64,000 nt of DNA from DUPU01 sp050952465 (GCA_050952465.1 JBMNKZ010000006.1:1-64000); one strand, 5' to 3'; shown: positions 34,490-43,073, counted from the first letter of the stretch. A program made the numbers and translations. Notes: a model not told the origin generated them from the sequence alone.

Positions 34490-35173
34490 ATGGATATAGC
34501 GGTGGTAAATATTCCCTGTGAAATTGACCGGGAGCAGCTTTTGCAAAAACTACATATTAAGCCGAACAGCCCCTTTATGGAAAAAGTGGATAAAATGATC
34601 ACGCAAGCTTTGGAAGTGGGCAAACCTAAAATTGCCTATAAGCTCTCCTATATTGAGGAAAAAGGCGACGATTATGTGTTAGTGGATGGAATTAAATTTT
34701 CTAGCAGGGTGTTACGGGTAAACCTGGAGGAAACCTTTAAAGTGGTTCCTTTTGTAGTGACCTGCGGCAGGGAATTGGAAGAATGGGCCAAGACTTTTAC
34801 CGACATGTTTGACACCTTTTGTGCCGACGGGATTATGGAGGGAGTACTTAGAGCTGCACGTAACAGAATCTTCCCAGAGATTGATCAAGAATTTAACTTA
34901 GGCCATACGTCAAATATGTATCCAGGTTCTCTCTCTGACTGGCCGATCAAAGAGCAGAAACCCTTGTTTGAACTTCTGGGCGATGTCCAAAGTTTAATCG
35001 GGGTAGAATTATTGCCCAGCTTTTTAATGAGCCCCATTAAAACGGTTTCGGGTTTTCATTTCCCCAAAGAAGGTAGTTTTGAAAGCTGCCAGCTTTGCCC
35101 GAGACAAGATTGCCCGGGACGAAAAGCCCCTTACGATAAAAATCTCTATGCAGAAAAATATGAACAAAAATAA
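34490..35173 (+). CDS. MetH-activation-like protein with C-terminal Cys motif
   Basis: 227 aa. Similar in layout to vitamin B12-dependent methionine synthase activation-domain proteins found near corrinoid systems: a central GRELEEWAKTFTDMFDTFCADGIMEGV-type region and a C-terminal CQLCPRQDCPGRKAPYD cluster that may bind Fe-S or another metal. ATG 34490 follows GGGGAGG at 34477-34483. Possibly reactivates a corrinoid protein (inference); no methyltransferase neighbour is visible here. Confidence 0.65.
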   Translation: MDIAVVNIPCEIDREQLLQKLHIKPNSPFMEKVDKMITQALEVGKPKIAYKLSYIEEKGDDYVLVDGIKFSSRVLRVNLEETFKVVPFVVTCGRELEEWAKTFTDMFDTFCADGIMEGVLRAARNRIFPEIDQEFNLGHTSNMYPGSLSDWPIKEQKPLFELLGDVQSLIGVELLPSFLMSPIKTVSGFHFPKEGSFESCQLCPRQDCPGRKAPYDKNLYAEKYEQK

Positions 35174-35229
35174 TAAAAGTATTTAATTTAGATGAAAGAA
35201 TTAGCAGGCATAAGAGAGGAGATTAATAT

Positions 35230-35694
35230 ATGTTTCCGGAGTTAAGGCGTAAAGACCGAAAAATGTGCGAAGAGGCAGCTAAAGAAATTTTATTAAAAGG
35301 GGAATACGGGATTCTGTCTATGTCAAGCCCCTCAGGTTATGGTTACGGTATCCCCTTAAGCTATGTATATCTGGATGACGCTTTATATTTTCATTGCGCC
35401 CGCCATGGTTATAAATTAGAAATTTTAAAGCATAATAATCAAGTTTCTTTTTGTGTGGTAGGAGAAGCAACTACGCTTCCGGAAAAATTCAGTGTTAAGT
35501 ACCGAAGTGTAATTGTATTTGGCCGAGCCAGTGAGGTTTTTAACGAAGAAAAAGATAGAGCCCTCCAAGCCATAGCAGTGAAGTATGCCCAGGGTTTTCC
35601 CAAAGAAGGGAAAGAGTATATCCATAGAGATGGCCATTTGACCTGCGTCATTAAGATTGCCGTGGAACATATATCGGGAAAAGCTGGAAACTAA
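35230..35694 (+). CDS. Pyridoxamine 5'-phosphate oxidase-like flavoprotein (NimA-like)
   Basis: 154 aa split-barrel FMN-binding protein of the NimA/PNPOx-like family. It has MFPELRRKDRKM, LLKGEYGILSMSSPSGYGYGIPLSYVYLDDALYFHCARHGYK and the SVIVFGRASEV strand. These proteins bind FMN and reduce small electrophiles; exact substrate unknown. ATG 35230 behind AGAGGAG. Confidence 0.85.
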   Translation: MFPELRRKDRKMCEEAAKEILLKGEYGILSMSSPSGYGYGIPLSYVYLDDALYFHCARHGYKLEILKHNNQVSFCVVGEATTLPEKFSVKYRSVIVFGRASEVFNEEKDRALQAIAVKYAQGFPKEGKEYIHRDGHLTCVIKIAVEHISGKAGN

Positions 35695-35728
35695 TATCTA
35701 TAGAAATGAATCGTTAATAAAAATAAGA

Positions 35729-35752
35729 CCTACCATTTGGTAGGCTTTTTTT
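35729..35752 (+). terminator. Terminator after the NimA-like gene
   Basis: CCTACC ATTT GGTAGG, C, T7. Confidence 0.8.
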
Positions 35753-35760
35753 ATTATCAA

Positions 35761-36255
35761 TGTTTACATTCCTTGACTTCATTTTTCTCACACATAAAAC
35801 GTGTAAACCTTATGCTAGCAGCAAGCCCCTTCTAATGATAATTTATTCCAAGAAATACACTAAAGGTATCTACTAATTACTAATCCAATTGATATCTAAA
35901 GATTAAAGCGTACTGCCCTTTTCTTTCCTTGATACCTGCTTTAAGAATAGCTGCTTTTTGACCGGAATCAAGGGTAATACTAGAACCTTCGATTCCAGCC
36001 ATGAATTTTTCCACATCTTCTGCGTATTGAGGTTCTACATCTTCTTTAACTCCCCACGGGAGTGCCATTACTTTTACAGGGTCTCACGTTTCACACATCT
36101 TTGCTTTTCTTTCTTCGATTGAATTCATAATGCTGTCTTTTAGTGCTTTCTCTACATTTCCATCATGCGCAAATAACATCTAATTCCTCCTAAAATTTTG
36201 TGATTGCAGTTAGCATAAAACCTGTGATATAAAATGAAGTCAAGGATTGTGAACA
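35761..36255. repeat. Inverted-repeat-bounded unit (possible small mobile element)
   Basis: 35761-35785 and 36231-36255 are inverted copies of a 25 bp sequence beginning TGTTTACATTCCTTGACT, with 23 of 25 identical. Similarity continues inward (TATGCTAGC/TATGCTAAC). The ~495 bp unit contains just the UGA-containing minus-strand gene. No target-site duplication is visible. Confidence 0.5.
35880..36179 (-). CDS. Candidate selenoprotein, in-frame UGA in a CxxU motif
   Basis: 99 codons with one internal TGA (36086-36084, codon 32). TTAGGAGGAATTAG gives an excellent ribosome site for ATG 36179. The sequence before the TGA ends ERKAKMCET, so a readthrough product has C29-E-T-U32, a thioredoxin-like redox motif; after it the frame continues 67 codons (DPVKVMALPWGVKEDVEP...). 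Downstream of UGA, 20 nt are followed by a perfect 6 bp stem with a GUG loop (36063-36049), fitting the bacterial SECIS pattern. The downstream ATG 36068 has no ribosome site. The alternative is a nonsense mutation. Family not recognised. Confidence 0.55.
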
Positions 36256-36508
36256 AGGTTTAATTTGTATTATAATAATTAATTACTCAACTTTAATATA
36301 ACATGTATTAATCACAAATACCATAATTATAAATATCTAGTTTGAAAAACTTGCTTAATATACCGGGAATAACCTTTTCTTTATATTCTCCTGATATAAA
36401 TGGGACTATACCCCTAAAGGTTTTAGATCGGGTGCTCCTAAAGACGTATAAGGTGAGAACTTTCTATTTTTATAAAAAGTTTAATTTTTTTAAAAAACCT
36501 ATGACTAC

Positions 36509-36537
36509 TTGACGGGAAACTATGACTACTTTATAAT
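36509..36537 (+). promoter_or_regulatory. Promoter of tRNA-Val with flanking direct repeats
   Basis: TTGACG, 17 nt, TATAAT, 57 nt before the tRNA. A 12 bp sequence CTATGACTACTT occurs at 36499-36510 and again at 36520-36531, exactly 21 bp apart, overlapping the -35 and the spacer. Confidence 0.75.
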
Positions 36538-36593
36538 ATAGAAAGTCGGTATTGAAAGTTAGTGGTGTATTAAGAATTTCACCAATGAAATAT

Positions 36594-36670
36594 GGGGCTA
36601 TAGCTCAGTTGGTTAGAGTGCTTGCTTGACATGCAAGAGGTCACTGGTTCGAATCCAGTTAGCCCCACCA
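36594..36670 (+). tRNA. tRNA-Val (GAC)
   Basis: 77 nt including the encoded CCA. Acceptor GGGGCTA pairs TAGCCCC; the anticodon loop reads TTGACAT between CTTGC and GCAAG; the T loop contains GGTTCGAATCC. Anticodon GAC reads Val GUC/GUU. Confidence 0.97.
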
Positions 36671-36675
36671 AAAAG

Positions 36676-36719
36676 TAGAGCTTTGAAATCCTTAAGATTT
36701 CAAAGCTCTATCTATTTTT
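36676..36719 (+). terminator. Terminator after tRNA-Val
   Basis: Perfect 15 bp stem (36676-36690 with 36696-36710), then TCTATTTTT. Confidence 0.85.
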
Positions 36720-36817
36720 GGACCTATTTTCCTGGCGATTATTAACTGAAATAATAAGCTGAAGTTGGGTAGTTTAATAAAAAAAGACGAAACATTTAAG
36801 GAAGGATAAACTTAGAC

Positions 36818-37309
36818 ATGTCAGAACAGAAAATTTTAATCATAGAAATAGATCCAATCATTGACAGTTCAGTGAAGGAATTATGCCTCAGACCCTATCC
36901 CGGTCATGCTAAAGGCTGCCCAAATTACAATAAAAAGGATACCTGTCCGCCTAATACAAAAATGTTTAATGAAGTATTTGATTTAGATTATCCCGTCTTT
37001 GCCATAATAAATTCTTTTGATTTGAAAAGCCATAAAGAAAAGATGCATTTAAAACATCCTGATTGGTCAGAAAAACAGCTAGCTTCGACTAGGTTTTGGT
37101 ATGCCAAGGCAAAAAAAGAATTAAGGGATGGAATAAATAAATTCCTGCAGGATCATCGAGACTATGACGCAACCAGCTGCCCCGAAGGTTTGGGGGTGAA
37201 CGTAACCGAAACACTAAAAAATGTTGGTATTCTCTTAAAATGGCCTCCCGAGGACATTGCTTATCAAGTTGCCCTAGCCGGAAGAAAATTAGATGCACAA
37301 TCCCTATGA
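36818..37309 (+). CDS. DUF2284-like metal-binding protein
   Basis: 163 aa with the Cys-rich N-terminus CLRPYPGHAKGCPNYNKKDTCPP (about residues 24-46) and a later SCPEGLGVNV. This pattern fits predicted metal- or cobalamin-binding DUF2284-type proteins. Start ATG 36818 follows AAGGAAGG. Function unknown; a redox or metal-handling role is inferred from the Cys pattern. Confidence 0.65.
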   Translation: MSEQKILIIEIDPIIDSSVKELCLRPYPGHAKGCPNYNKKDTCPPNTKMFNEVFDLDYPVFAIINSFDLKSHKEKMHLKHPDWSEKQLASTRFWYAKAKKELRDGINKFLQDHRDYDATSCPEGLGVNVTETLKNVGILLKWPPEDIAYQVALAGRKLDAQSL

Positions 37310-37414
37310 AGTCTAATTCTAATGGGTATGGGATAGGCACCAAACTTTATAAATTCTCATATTATGAGGTGATAAATAATCTTAAATTATCTTGCAAACA
37401 GGGAGGGCGAAAGC

Positions 37415-37600
37415 ATGAGTAAAAAACGCCGCCATAAGAAAAGAGAAAAACAAAAAGAAAGAGAAAAAGAACAGACTCAACATAACTCGCATGAGAAAAA
37501 TCAACATAACTGTTTTCAAAATATTGTCAATTTAATTATAATATTACTGATCTTGGACTTTATTTGCAAAGCTTTGGAAGAAAAGCAAAACAATAGGTAG
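37415..37600 (+). CDS. Small basic protein with a C-terminal membrane helix
   Basis: 61 aa. N-terminal half is Lys/Arg/Glu/Gln-rich (KKRRHKKREKQKEREKEQ). Residues ~35-52 form a hydrophobic segment (IVNLIIILLILDFICKAL). CAGGGAGGGCG precedes ATG 37415. No family recognised. Confidence 0.6.
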   Translation: MSKKRRHKKREKQKEREKEQTQHNSHEKNQHNCFQNIVNLIIILLILDFICKALEEKQNNR

Positions 37601-37667
37601 TTACCTTATTTTTAGTCTGACCGCCATTTTTCCCCCCGTATACTACGAAAAAGCTGCACATATACTA

Positions 37668-37771
37668 CTTATAACGCAATGTAAGAAAATTTTTGGTTAT
37701 TGAAAAGTTTTCTTACAGGATGCGGGAGATGTGCCCGCTGACATAAAGATGGGGACATCTAACGTTATAAG
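37668..37771 (+). ncRNA. Candidate structured leader RNA of ytxC
   Basis: A perfect 9 bp closing helix (CTTATAACG 37668-37676 with CGTTATAAG 37763-37771) encloses two further helices. One is GTAAGAAAA/TTTTCTTAC (37681-37689/37708-37716), extended by four more pairs. The other is GATGT.CCC/GGG.ACATC (37728-37759). It ends 17 nt before ATG, next to the ribosome site. No T-run follows, so control of translation is more likely than termination. No known riboswitch recognised. Confidence 0.5.
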
Positions 37772-37788
37772 CAAGGAAGGGGTGACAA

Positions 37789-38688
37789 ATGGTGACTTTA
37801 ATTAGTATTAGCACTTCAATGGATGCAGACTTTATCTGCTCCCGTTTAGGAAAAGAGCTTTCCATTCTTCAGAATGAAGGTATTAATGTTTTGGTGGAGC
37901 AGAACAATAAAGGAAATTTTGTTTTTCTTGATTGTTCCATTGAGGAAGCAAAAAAGCCTGAACAGGAAATGATTCTGCGTCATTATGTGGCAAATGCCAT
38001 TTCGGATGCCATCTTAGGCCAATGGGAGTATCTACTTTTAAAAAAAATTACGAAAAACCATTATTATTACTTGTCCCCAGACGAAAAAGAAAACGTGCTG
38101 ATGAAGGCCAAAAAAATTCTTGATGCTATGTCAAATAATGAAGAAGATAAATATTTAATGTATCGGCTCAACAGGAAAAGTAAGATTTTGCATAAAGTAT
38201 TGGATTACCTTTCCCAGAATAACAGTATTAATATAGATGGATTTATAAATTTTCGCCTTCAGGATTATTTGGAGGACCTAAACCATGTAATCGAACAGGC
38301 TGTGGATGAGCTTTTATTAGAAAAGGAATATGAAGAGTTTATCATGCTCTTAAAATATTTTGTCGATATTCAAGAACCAAGGCTGAATAAGGTTCATGTG
38401 ATGCTGCTTTCATCTGGTAATTTTCAATTATTTGATGATCATGATAAATCTATCAATGAACAATGTTTGGAAGGCTGCATTGTAGAAATGATTGATAATG
38501 AAATAAATTATGAGGACTTGTTGATCAGTGCTTTGATTACTATCGCTCCCCGGGAAATTGTGGTACATGTCCCTGAACACACAAAATCCCCTAATATCAT
38601 AAAAACACTTCAGGGAGTATTTGGAGAAAGGTTAGAAATTTGTATTGGCTGTACCAGGTGTGTGAAAAAGAATCGAAATACCCATTAA
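37789..38688 (+). CDS. ytxC: Putative sporulation protein YtxC
   Basis: 299 aa of the YtxC family: N-terminal ISTSMDADFICSRLGKEL, middle YYYLSPDEKENVLMKAKKIL and the C-terminal APREIVVHVPEH segment ending in CIGCTRCVKKN. The family is conserved in endospore formers next to thrS; its molecular role is unknown. AAGGAAGGGG before ATG 37789. The final CxxC pair may bind metal. Confidence 0.88.
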   Translation: MVTLISISTSMDADFICSRLGKELSILQNEGINVLVEQNNKGNFVFLDCSIEEAKKPEQEMILRHYVANAISDAILGQWEYLLLKKITKNHYYYLSPDEKENVLMKAKKILDAMSNNEEDKYLMYRLNRKSKILHKVLDYLSQNNSINIDGFINFRLQDYLEDLNHVIEQAVDELLLEKEYEEFIMLLKYFVDIQEPRLNKVHVMLLSSGNFQLFDDHDKSINEQCLEGCIVEMIDNEINYEDLLISALITIAPREIVVHVPEHTKSPNIIKTLQGVFGERLEICIGCTRCVKKNRNTH

Positions 38689-38692
38689 TACC

Positions 38693-38719
38693 AAAAAGTG
38701 CCAGGGGCACTTTTTATTT
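38693..38719 (+). terminator. Terminator after ytxC
   Basis: AAAAAGTGCC AGG GGCACTTTTT. Confidence 0.85.
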
Positions 38720-38777
38720 GTCTTTATGAAAAAAGAGTGATATTCTTATTTTACTACTTATGAGGAGAGGCAGAAAA

Positions 38778-39380
38778 ATGTGGGTTCAGATAATATCCTT
38801 ACCATTGATTGGTGCCTTAATTGGCTGGGTCACAAATGTATTAGCCATCAAGTTGATTTTTCGGCCTTATAAACCCATCGTCATTCCCGTGATTAATTAT
38901 CGAATTCAGGGATTGATCCCCAAAAGAAGGGATGAATTAGCCTTGAATGTGGGACAAGTTATTGGCAACGAACTTTTATCCATAGATGACCTTTTTAATC
39001 GAATTAATGAAAATGATGTTAAAGAGAAAATTATACATTCTGTAAAAGAGACCATTTATTGTCGCTTGGATGAACGTATTCCCATTCTTATACCGGTTAC
39101 GATACGCAAAGTTTTTCTTAGCTTGATTGCCGATATCCTACAAAAAGAAACACCGGTGATGATTAATCGACTATTATTTGATTTATCTCAAAAAATAAAA
39201 GATGAAATTGATTTTTCTGAAATTGTGCGGGTTAAAATTAATAGTTATGACTTACATGAACTGGAACGAGTTATTCTCTTAATCGCTTCCCGGGAATTAA
39301 AACATATCGAGATTTTAGGAGGTGTGCTGGGATTTTCTATTGGTTTGGTACAGGCAGCATGGCTTTATTTTCTTAAATAA
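38778..39380 (+). CDS. DUF445 family membrane protein (YheB/YqgA-like)
   Basis: 200 aa from ATG 38778 (GAGGAGAGG upstream). N-terminal membrane span with IISLPLIGALIGWVTNVLAIKLIFRPY, the conserved IQGLIPKRRDELALNVGQVI, and a C-terminal hydrophobic anchor (GGVLGFSIGLVQAAWLYF). Half the length of the long DUF445 proteins, as in the short Firmicute subgroup. Function unknown. Confidence 0.85.
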   Translation: MWVQIISLPLIGALIGWVTNVLAIKLIFRPYKPIVIPVINYRIQGLIPKRRDELALNVGQVIGNELLSIDDLFNRINENDVKEKIIHSVKETIYCRLDERIPILIPVTIRKVFLSLIADILQKETPVMINRLLFDLSQKIKDEIDFSEIVRVKINSYDLHELERVILLIASRELKHIEILGGVLGFSIGLVQAAWLYFLK

Positions 39381-39381
39381 T

Positions 39382-39410
39382 TTGACAATAAATACAAATG
39401 GATTTATAAT
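39382..39410 (+). promoter_or_regulatory. Consensus promoter of thrS
   Basis: TTGACA, 17 nt, TATAAT, about 45 nt upstream of the T-box leader. Confidence 0.9.
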
Positions 39411-39449
39411 TGATAAAAAAATAATTTAAATGATTTGTTAAAAGTAATA

Positions 39450-39700
39450 GTAATGATGGGGAAAGTAGCTAAATAACCAGATTCAGAGAGGAGATATCCT
39501 GGCTGAAAATATCTCTACTAGGTTTTTTGGTGAATACCACCCCTGAACTGCCATCGGAATATCGACCTTTTCGATAGTAAGATGAGCCGCTTGATAAGCG
39601 TTATCCTATGAAAGTAAAAAGGTAAATTAATTTATCTTTTTAAAAGGGTGGAACCACGGGAACCTTCTCGTCCCTTAGGGATGTGAAGGTTTTATTTTTG
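39450..39700 (+). ncRNA. T-box leader of thrS
   Basis: Contains the T-box AGGGTGGAACCACGG at 39645-39659 and a following terminator (AACCTTC...GAAGGTT with T-rich tail). The specifier loop GAATACCAC carries ACC (39536-39538), a threonine codon. Uncharged tRNA-Thr would stabilise the antiterminator and let thrS be transcribed. Confidence 0.93.
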
Positions 39701-39810
39701 TCTATCAGAAAGTATAATACTTTCTGATAGATCTAAGTGCAACTAAAACTTCCGCCGGTGCCAGGGGCTTGGCACAAGTCAAGTTTTCTTTATTATAAGG
39801 AGGCAATAAC

Positions 39811-41715
39811 ATGATTTCAGTAACTTTTCCAGATGGTTCGATCAGAGAGTACAAGAAGAATACTACTATTTATCATATCTTGGAATCAATCAGCAGAGGA
39901 TTGGCCCAAAATGCCTTGGCCGCAAGGATCAATGGCAATGTTATGGACTTAAATTATCCGCTAACGGAGAATTGCACCTTGGAAGCTTTAACCTTTGATG
40001 ATGAAAAAGGTCAGCAGGTTTTTCGCCATAGTTCATCTCATATTTTAGCCCAGGCGGTGCAAAGGCTATTCCCTGGAACCAAACTAGGGATCGGCCCGGC
40101 AATTCAGGATGGCTTTTATTATGATTTTGATTCGGAACATACCTTTACTCCTGATGATTTACAAGCCATAGAAAAAGAAATGGCCAAAATTATTAAGGAG
40201 GCTTTGCCGTACATTCGAGAAGAGGTCACAAGAGATGAGGCTATTAAATTATTTAAAGAAAAAGGGGAAATTTATAAGGTTGAATTAATCAATGATCTGC
40301 CGGAAGACGCTCAAATCAGCTTATACCGCCAAGGTGACTTTGTTGATTTATGTGCCGGTCCCCACATCCCTAATACGGGTAAGGTAAAAGCAGTAAAGCT
40401 TTTAAGTTTGGCCGGGGCATATTGGCGGGGCAGTGAAAAAAATAAAATGCTCCAGCGTATTTACGGTACTTCCTTCCCTAAGAAAGCTATGCTGGATGAC
40501 TATTTGTTCCGTTTAGAAGAAGCTAAAAGACGGGATCACCGGAAATTGGGTGCAGAATTAGAGTTGTTTACTATTCTGGAAGAGGGTCCTGGATTTCCTT
40601 TCTTTTTACCCAAGGGTATGATCCTCCGAAATGAATTGGAAAATTTCTGGCGGGAAGAACACACCAAACGGGGATATCAGGAGGTTAGAACTCCGATTAT
40701 TTTAAACAGAACTCTTTGGGAGCAGTCAGGACACTGGGATCATTATAAGGATAATATGTATTTTACTAAAATTGATGAGCAGGACTATGCGGTCAAGCCC
40801 ATGAACTGTCCAGGAGGGATTCTCGTTTATAAGAGCAAAATGCATAGCTATCGAGATCTCCCTATTAGATTAGGGGAATTGGGACTGGTACATCGCCATG
40901 AATTATCCGGGGTGCTTCATGGCCTGATGCGGGTTAGATGTTTTACCCAAGATGATGCCCATATCTTTATGTTGCCAAGTCAGATTAAAGATGAGATTAA
41001 AGGAGTTTTTGATTTAATAGATTCTATCTATCGCTTGTTCGGCTTTGAGTATCATGTAGAATTATCCACTCGCCCTGAAAAATCTATGGGCTCCCTGGAA
41101 GATTGGGAACATGCTACAGATGCTTTGAGGCAGGCTTTAATAGAGAAGGAAGTGCCTTTTAAGATCAATGAAGGGGACGGAGCATTTTACGGACCCAAAA
41201 TTGACTTTCATCTCAAAGACAGCCTAGGCCGGACTTGGCAATGCGGCACTATTCAACTGGACTTTCAAATGCCGGAACGCTTTGATATGACCTATATCGG
41301 AGAAGACGGGCAGAAACATCGCCCGGTGATGATTCATCGGGTGGCCTTTGGCAGTATTGAGAGATTTATCGGCATTCTTACGGAGCATTATGCCGGGGCT
41401 TTTCCCCTGTGGCTTTCCCCCGTACAGGTAAGGGTACTTGCCATCACTGATAAACATGCTTCTTATGCTGAGGAGATTACTAAAAAACTTCTGGCCCAAG
41501 GGATCAGAGGGGAAGCAGATCTCCGCAATGAAAAAATTGGTTATAAGATTAGGGAAGCCCAAAACCAGAGAATTCCCTATATGTTTATAGTTGGCGATAA
41601 GGAAATTGCTGATCATACTGTGGCAGTGCGTAAAAGAGGAGAAGGGGATATTGGGGTCAGGCCGGTAGATGAAATGATCGATTTAATTAAGGAAAAAATT
41701 GTTTCCAAAAAGTAA
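39811..41715 (+). CDS. thrS: Threonyl-tRNA synthetase
   Basis: 634 aa class II synthetase. TGS domain (1-60), editing/SAD domain with HSSSHILAQAV (HxxxH), catalytic core from ~240 (EGPGFPFFLPKGM, VKPMNCPGGILVYK, RVRCFTQDDAHIF, HRVAFGSIERFIGILTEHYAGAFPLWL) with zinc ligands Cys and His, and the anticodon-binding domain (~535-634). Ribosome site AAGGAGG. Full length; regulated by the T-box leader. Confidence 0.98.
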   Translation: MISVTFPDGSIREYKKNTTIYHILESISRGLAQNALAARINGNVMDLNYPLTENCTLEALTFDDEKGQQVFRHSSSHILAQAVQRLFPGTKLGIGPAIQDGFYYDFDSEHTFTPDDLQAIEKEMAKIIKEALPYIREEVTRDEAIKLFKEKGEIYKVELINDLPEDAQISLYRQGDFVDLCAGPHIPNTGKVKAVKLLSLAGAYWRGSEKNKMLQRIYGTSFPKKAMLDDYLFRLEEAKRRDHRKLGAELELFTILEEGPGFPFFLPKGMILRNELENFWREEHTKRGYQEVRTPIILNRTLWEQSGHWDHYKDNMYFTKIDEQDYAVKPMNCPGGILVYKSKMHSYRDLPIRLGELGLVHRHELSGVLHGLMRVRCFTQDDAHIFMLPSQIKDEIKGVFDLIDSIYRLFGFEYHVELSTRPEKSMGSLEDWEHATDALRQALIEKEVPFKINEGDGAFYGPKIDFHLKDSLGRTWQCGTIQLDFQMPERFDMTYIGEDGQKHRPVMIHRVAFGSIERFIGILTEHYAGAFPLWLSPVQVRVLAITDKHASYAEEITKKLLAQGIRGEADLRNEKIGYKIREAQNQRIPYMFIVGDKEIADHTVAVRKRGEGDIGVRPVDEMIDLIKEKIVSKK

Positions 41716-41736
41716 CAAGTAAATCACGGATTTTTC

Positions 41737-41765
41737 TTGACTAGTATTTAATGGAATGCTATAAT
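41737..41765 (+). promoter_or_regulatory. Promoter of the infC operon
   Basis: TTGACT, 17 nt, TATAAT, in the thrS-infC gap. Confidence 0.85.
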
Positions 41766-41910
41766 TGTATGGTGATAAATAAATATGACAAATTTAAGTA
41801 GAGGTCATCCGCTTCTCACCTTATAGCTAACGCTCATAAGGTTATATGTTGAATAAGTCCAATTGTGGTTATTATTGGCGGGTGAGCTACCCGCCATTTT
41901 TATTTTATTC
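41766..41910 (+). promoter_or_regulatory. infC-rpmI-rplT leader with attenuator (L20-leader type)
   Basis: Contains a CCTTAT/ATAAGG hairpin and, at 41877-41895, GGCGGGT GAGCT ACCCGCC followed by ATTTTTATTTT, an intrinsic terminator just ahead of the infC ribosome site. Firmicute leaders at this place are bound by ribosomal protein L20 for feedback. Confidence 0.8.
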
Positions 41911-41923
41911 GGAGGTGAATAAT

Positions 41924-42436
41924 ATTAGTAAAGATTTACGTATCAACGAAGAAATTCGTGTTCCTGAAGTAAGGTTTGTGGGGCTGGAGGGGGAGCAGCT
42001 AGGTGTAATCCCAATTAAGCAGGCTTTGAAAATTGCCATGGAAAAAGGCCTGGATTTGGTTGAAGTGGCGCCTACGGCTCGTCCACCTGTTTGTCGGATT
42101 ATGGACTATGGCAAGTATCGTTTTGAACAAAGCAAAAAAGAAAGAGAAGCTAAAAAGAATCAAAAGGTTATTACCCTTAAAGAAGTTAAATTACGTCCTA
42201 ATATTGAAGAACATGATTTTATGACAAAAGCAAGAAATGCGGGAAAATTTTTAAAAAATGGAGATAAAGTAAAAGTAACCATTATGTTCCGGGGTAGGGA
42301 AATTACCCACCCGGATTTAGGTAGGCAATTGTGCTTGAAAATGGCAGAAACCTTGGCAGAAGTGGCTGCTGTAGAAAAAGCACCAAAAGTCGAAGGTAAA
42401 AATATGACAATGATTCTAACACCAAAACAGAGTTAA
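41924..42436 (+). CDS. infC: Translation initiation factor IF-3
   Basis: 170 aa, starting at the rare AUU codon 41924, with GGAGGTG at 41911-41917. This start is the known autoregulatory feature of infC. It gives the canonical N-terminus SKDLRINEEIRVPEVRFVG. N-domain (to ~75), helix linker, and C-domain with VKVTIMFRGREITHPDLG. Binds the 30S subunit and checks start codon pairing. First gene of infC-rpmI-rplT. Confidence 0.97.
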   Translation: MSKDLRINEEIRVPEVRFVGLEGEQLGVIPIKQALKIAMEKGLDLVEVAPTARPPVCRIMDYGKYRFEQSKKEREAKKNQKVITLKEVKLRPNIEEHDFMTKARNAGKFLKNGDKVKVTIMFRGREITHPDLGRQLCLKMAETLAEVAAVEKAPKVEGKNMTMILTPKQS

Positions 42437-42448
42437 GGAGGATTTTTT

Positions 42449-42646
42449 ATGCCTAAAATGAAAACACACCGGGGAGCCGCAAAAAGACTGAGGGTGACCG
42501 GTACCGGTAAGATTAGCCGTTCTAAGGCCTATAAGAGCCACATCCTGGAGAAGAAAAGCAGAAAGAGAAAACGTAATCTGCGGCAAAGCGGTTTAGTATC
42601 TGCCGCTGATATGAAGAGAACCAAAAAGCTTTTACCCTATATTTAG
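42449..42646 (+). CDS. rpmI: 50S ribosomal protein L35
   Basis: 65 aa, very basic, [20 protein letters not shown] start and an LPYI end, typical of L35. 12 nt after infC, AAGGAGG ribosome site. Confidence 0.97.
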   Translation: MPKMKTHRGAAKRLRVTGTGKISRSKAYKSHILEKKSRKRKRNLRQSGLVSAADMKRTKKLLPYI

Positions 42647-42703
42647 TATTGGATACTTCAAAAGACTTTAAATTTTTTTGTAAAAGAAAGCGGGGAAAGA
42701 AAA

Positions 42704-43060
42704 ATGCCAAGAGTAAAACGTGGTGTGACCAAGCACCAAAGACATAAAAAGATTCTTAAACTAGCCAAAGGTTACAGAGGTTCCAAATCAAAACTTTTCC
42801 GAGTAGCAAATCAACAGGTTATGAAATCTCTTGCTTATGCCTTTGCACACAGGAGAAAGAAAAAAGGTGATTTTCGCAAACTGTGGATCTCAAGGATTAA
42901 CGCCGCAGCCAGAATGAATGGAATCTCTTACAGCCGTCTGATTAACGGGTTAAAGAATGCGGGAGTTAATGTCAACAGAAAAATGCTTGCTGAAGTAGCA
43001 GTACATGATGCGGCTGCCTTCCAGGAATTTGTTGCGGTGGCAAAACAAAATCTTAAATAA
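42704..43060 (+). CDS. rplT: 50S ribosomal protein L20
   Basis: 118 aa, [25 protein letters not shown] start, [18 protein letters not shown] core. Assembles early on 23S rRNA and likely represses this operon through the leader. Confidence 0.98.
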   Translation: MPRVKRGVTKHQRHKKILKLAKGYRGSKSKLFRVANQQVMKSLAYAFAHRRKKKGDFRKLWISRINAAARMNGISYSRLINGLKNAGVNVNRKMLAEVAVHDAAAFQEFVAVAKQNLK

Positions 43061-43073
43061 GAAGGGAAGCAAC

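Noticed and set aside
35880..36068. Separate 62-codon minus-strand gene
   Set aside because: No ribosome site before ATG 36068; the frame is continuous with the well-initiated 36179 start through the TGA.
37668..37771. Known riboswitch class (purine, c-di-GMP, THF) for the ytxC leader
   Set aside because: Helix arrangement superficially similar, but the conserved junction and loop bases of those classes are not present.
41846..41923. Upstream start for infC
   Set aside because: It would lie inside the attenuator hairpin; AUU 41924 has the ribosome site and the canonical N-terminus.
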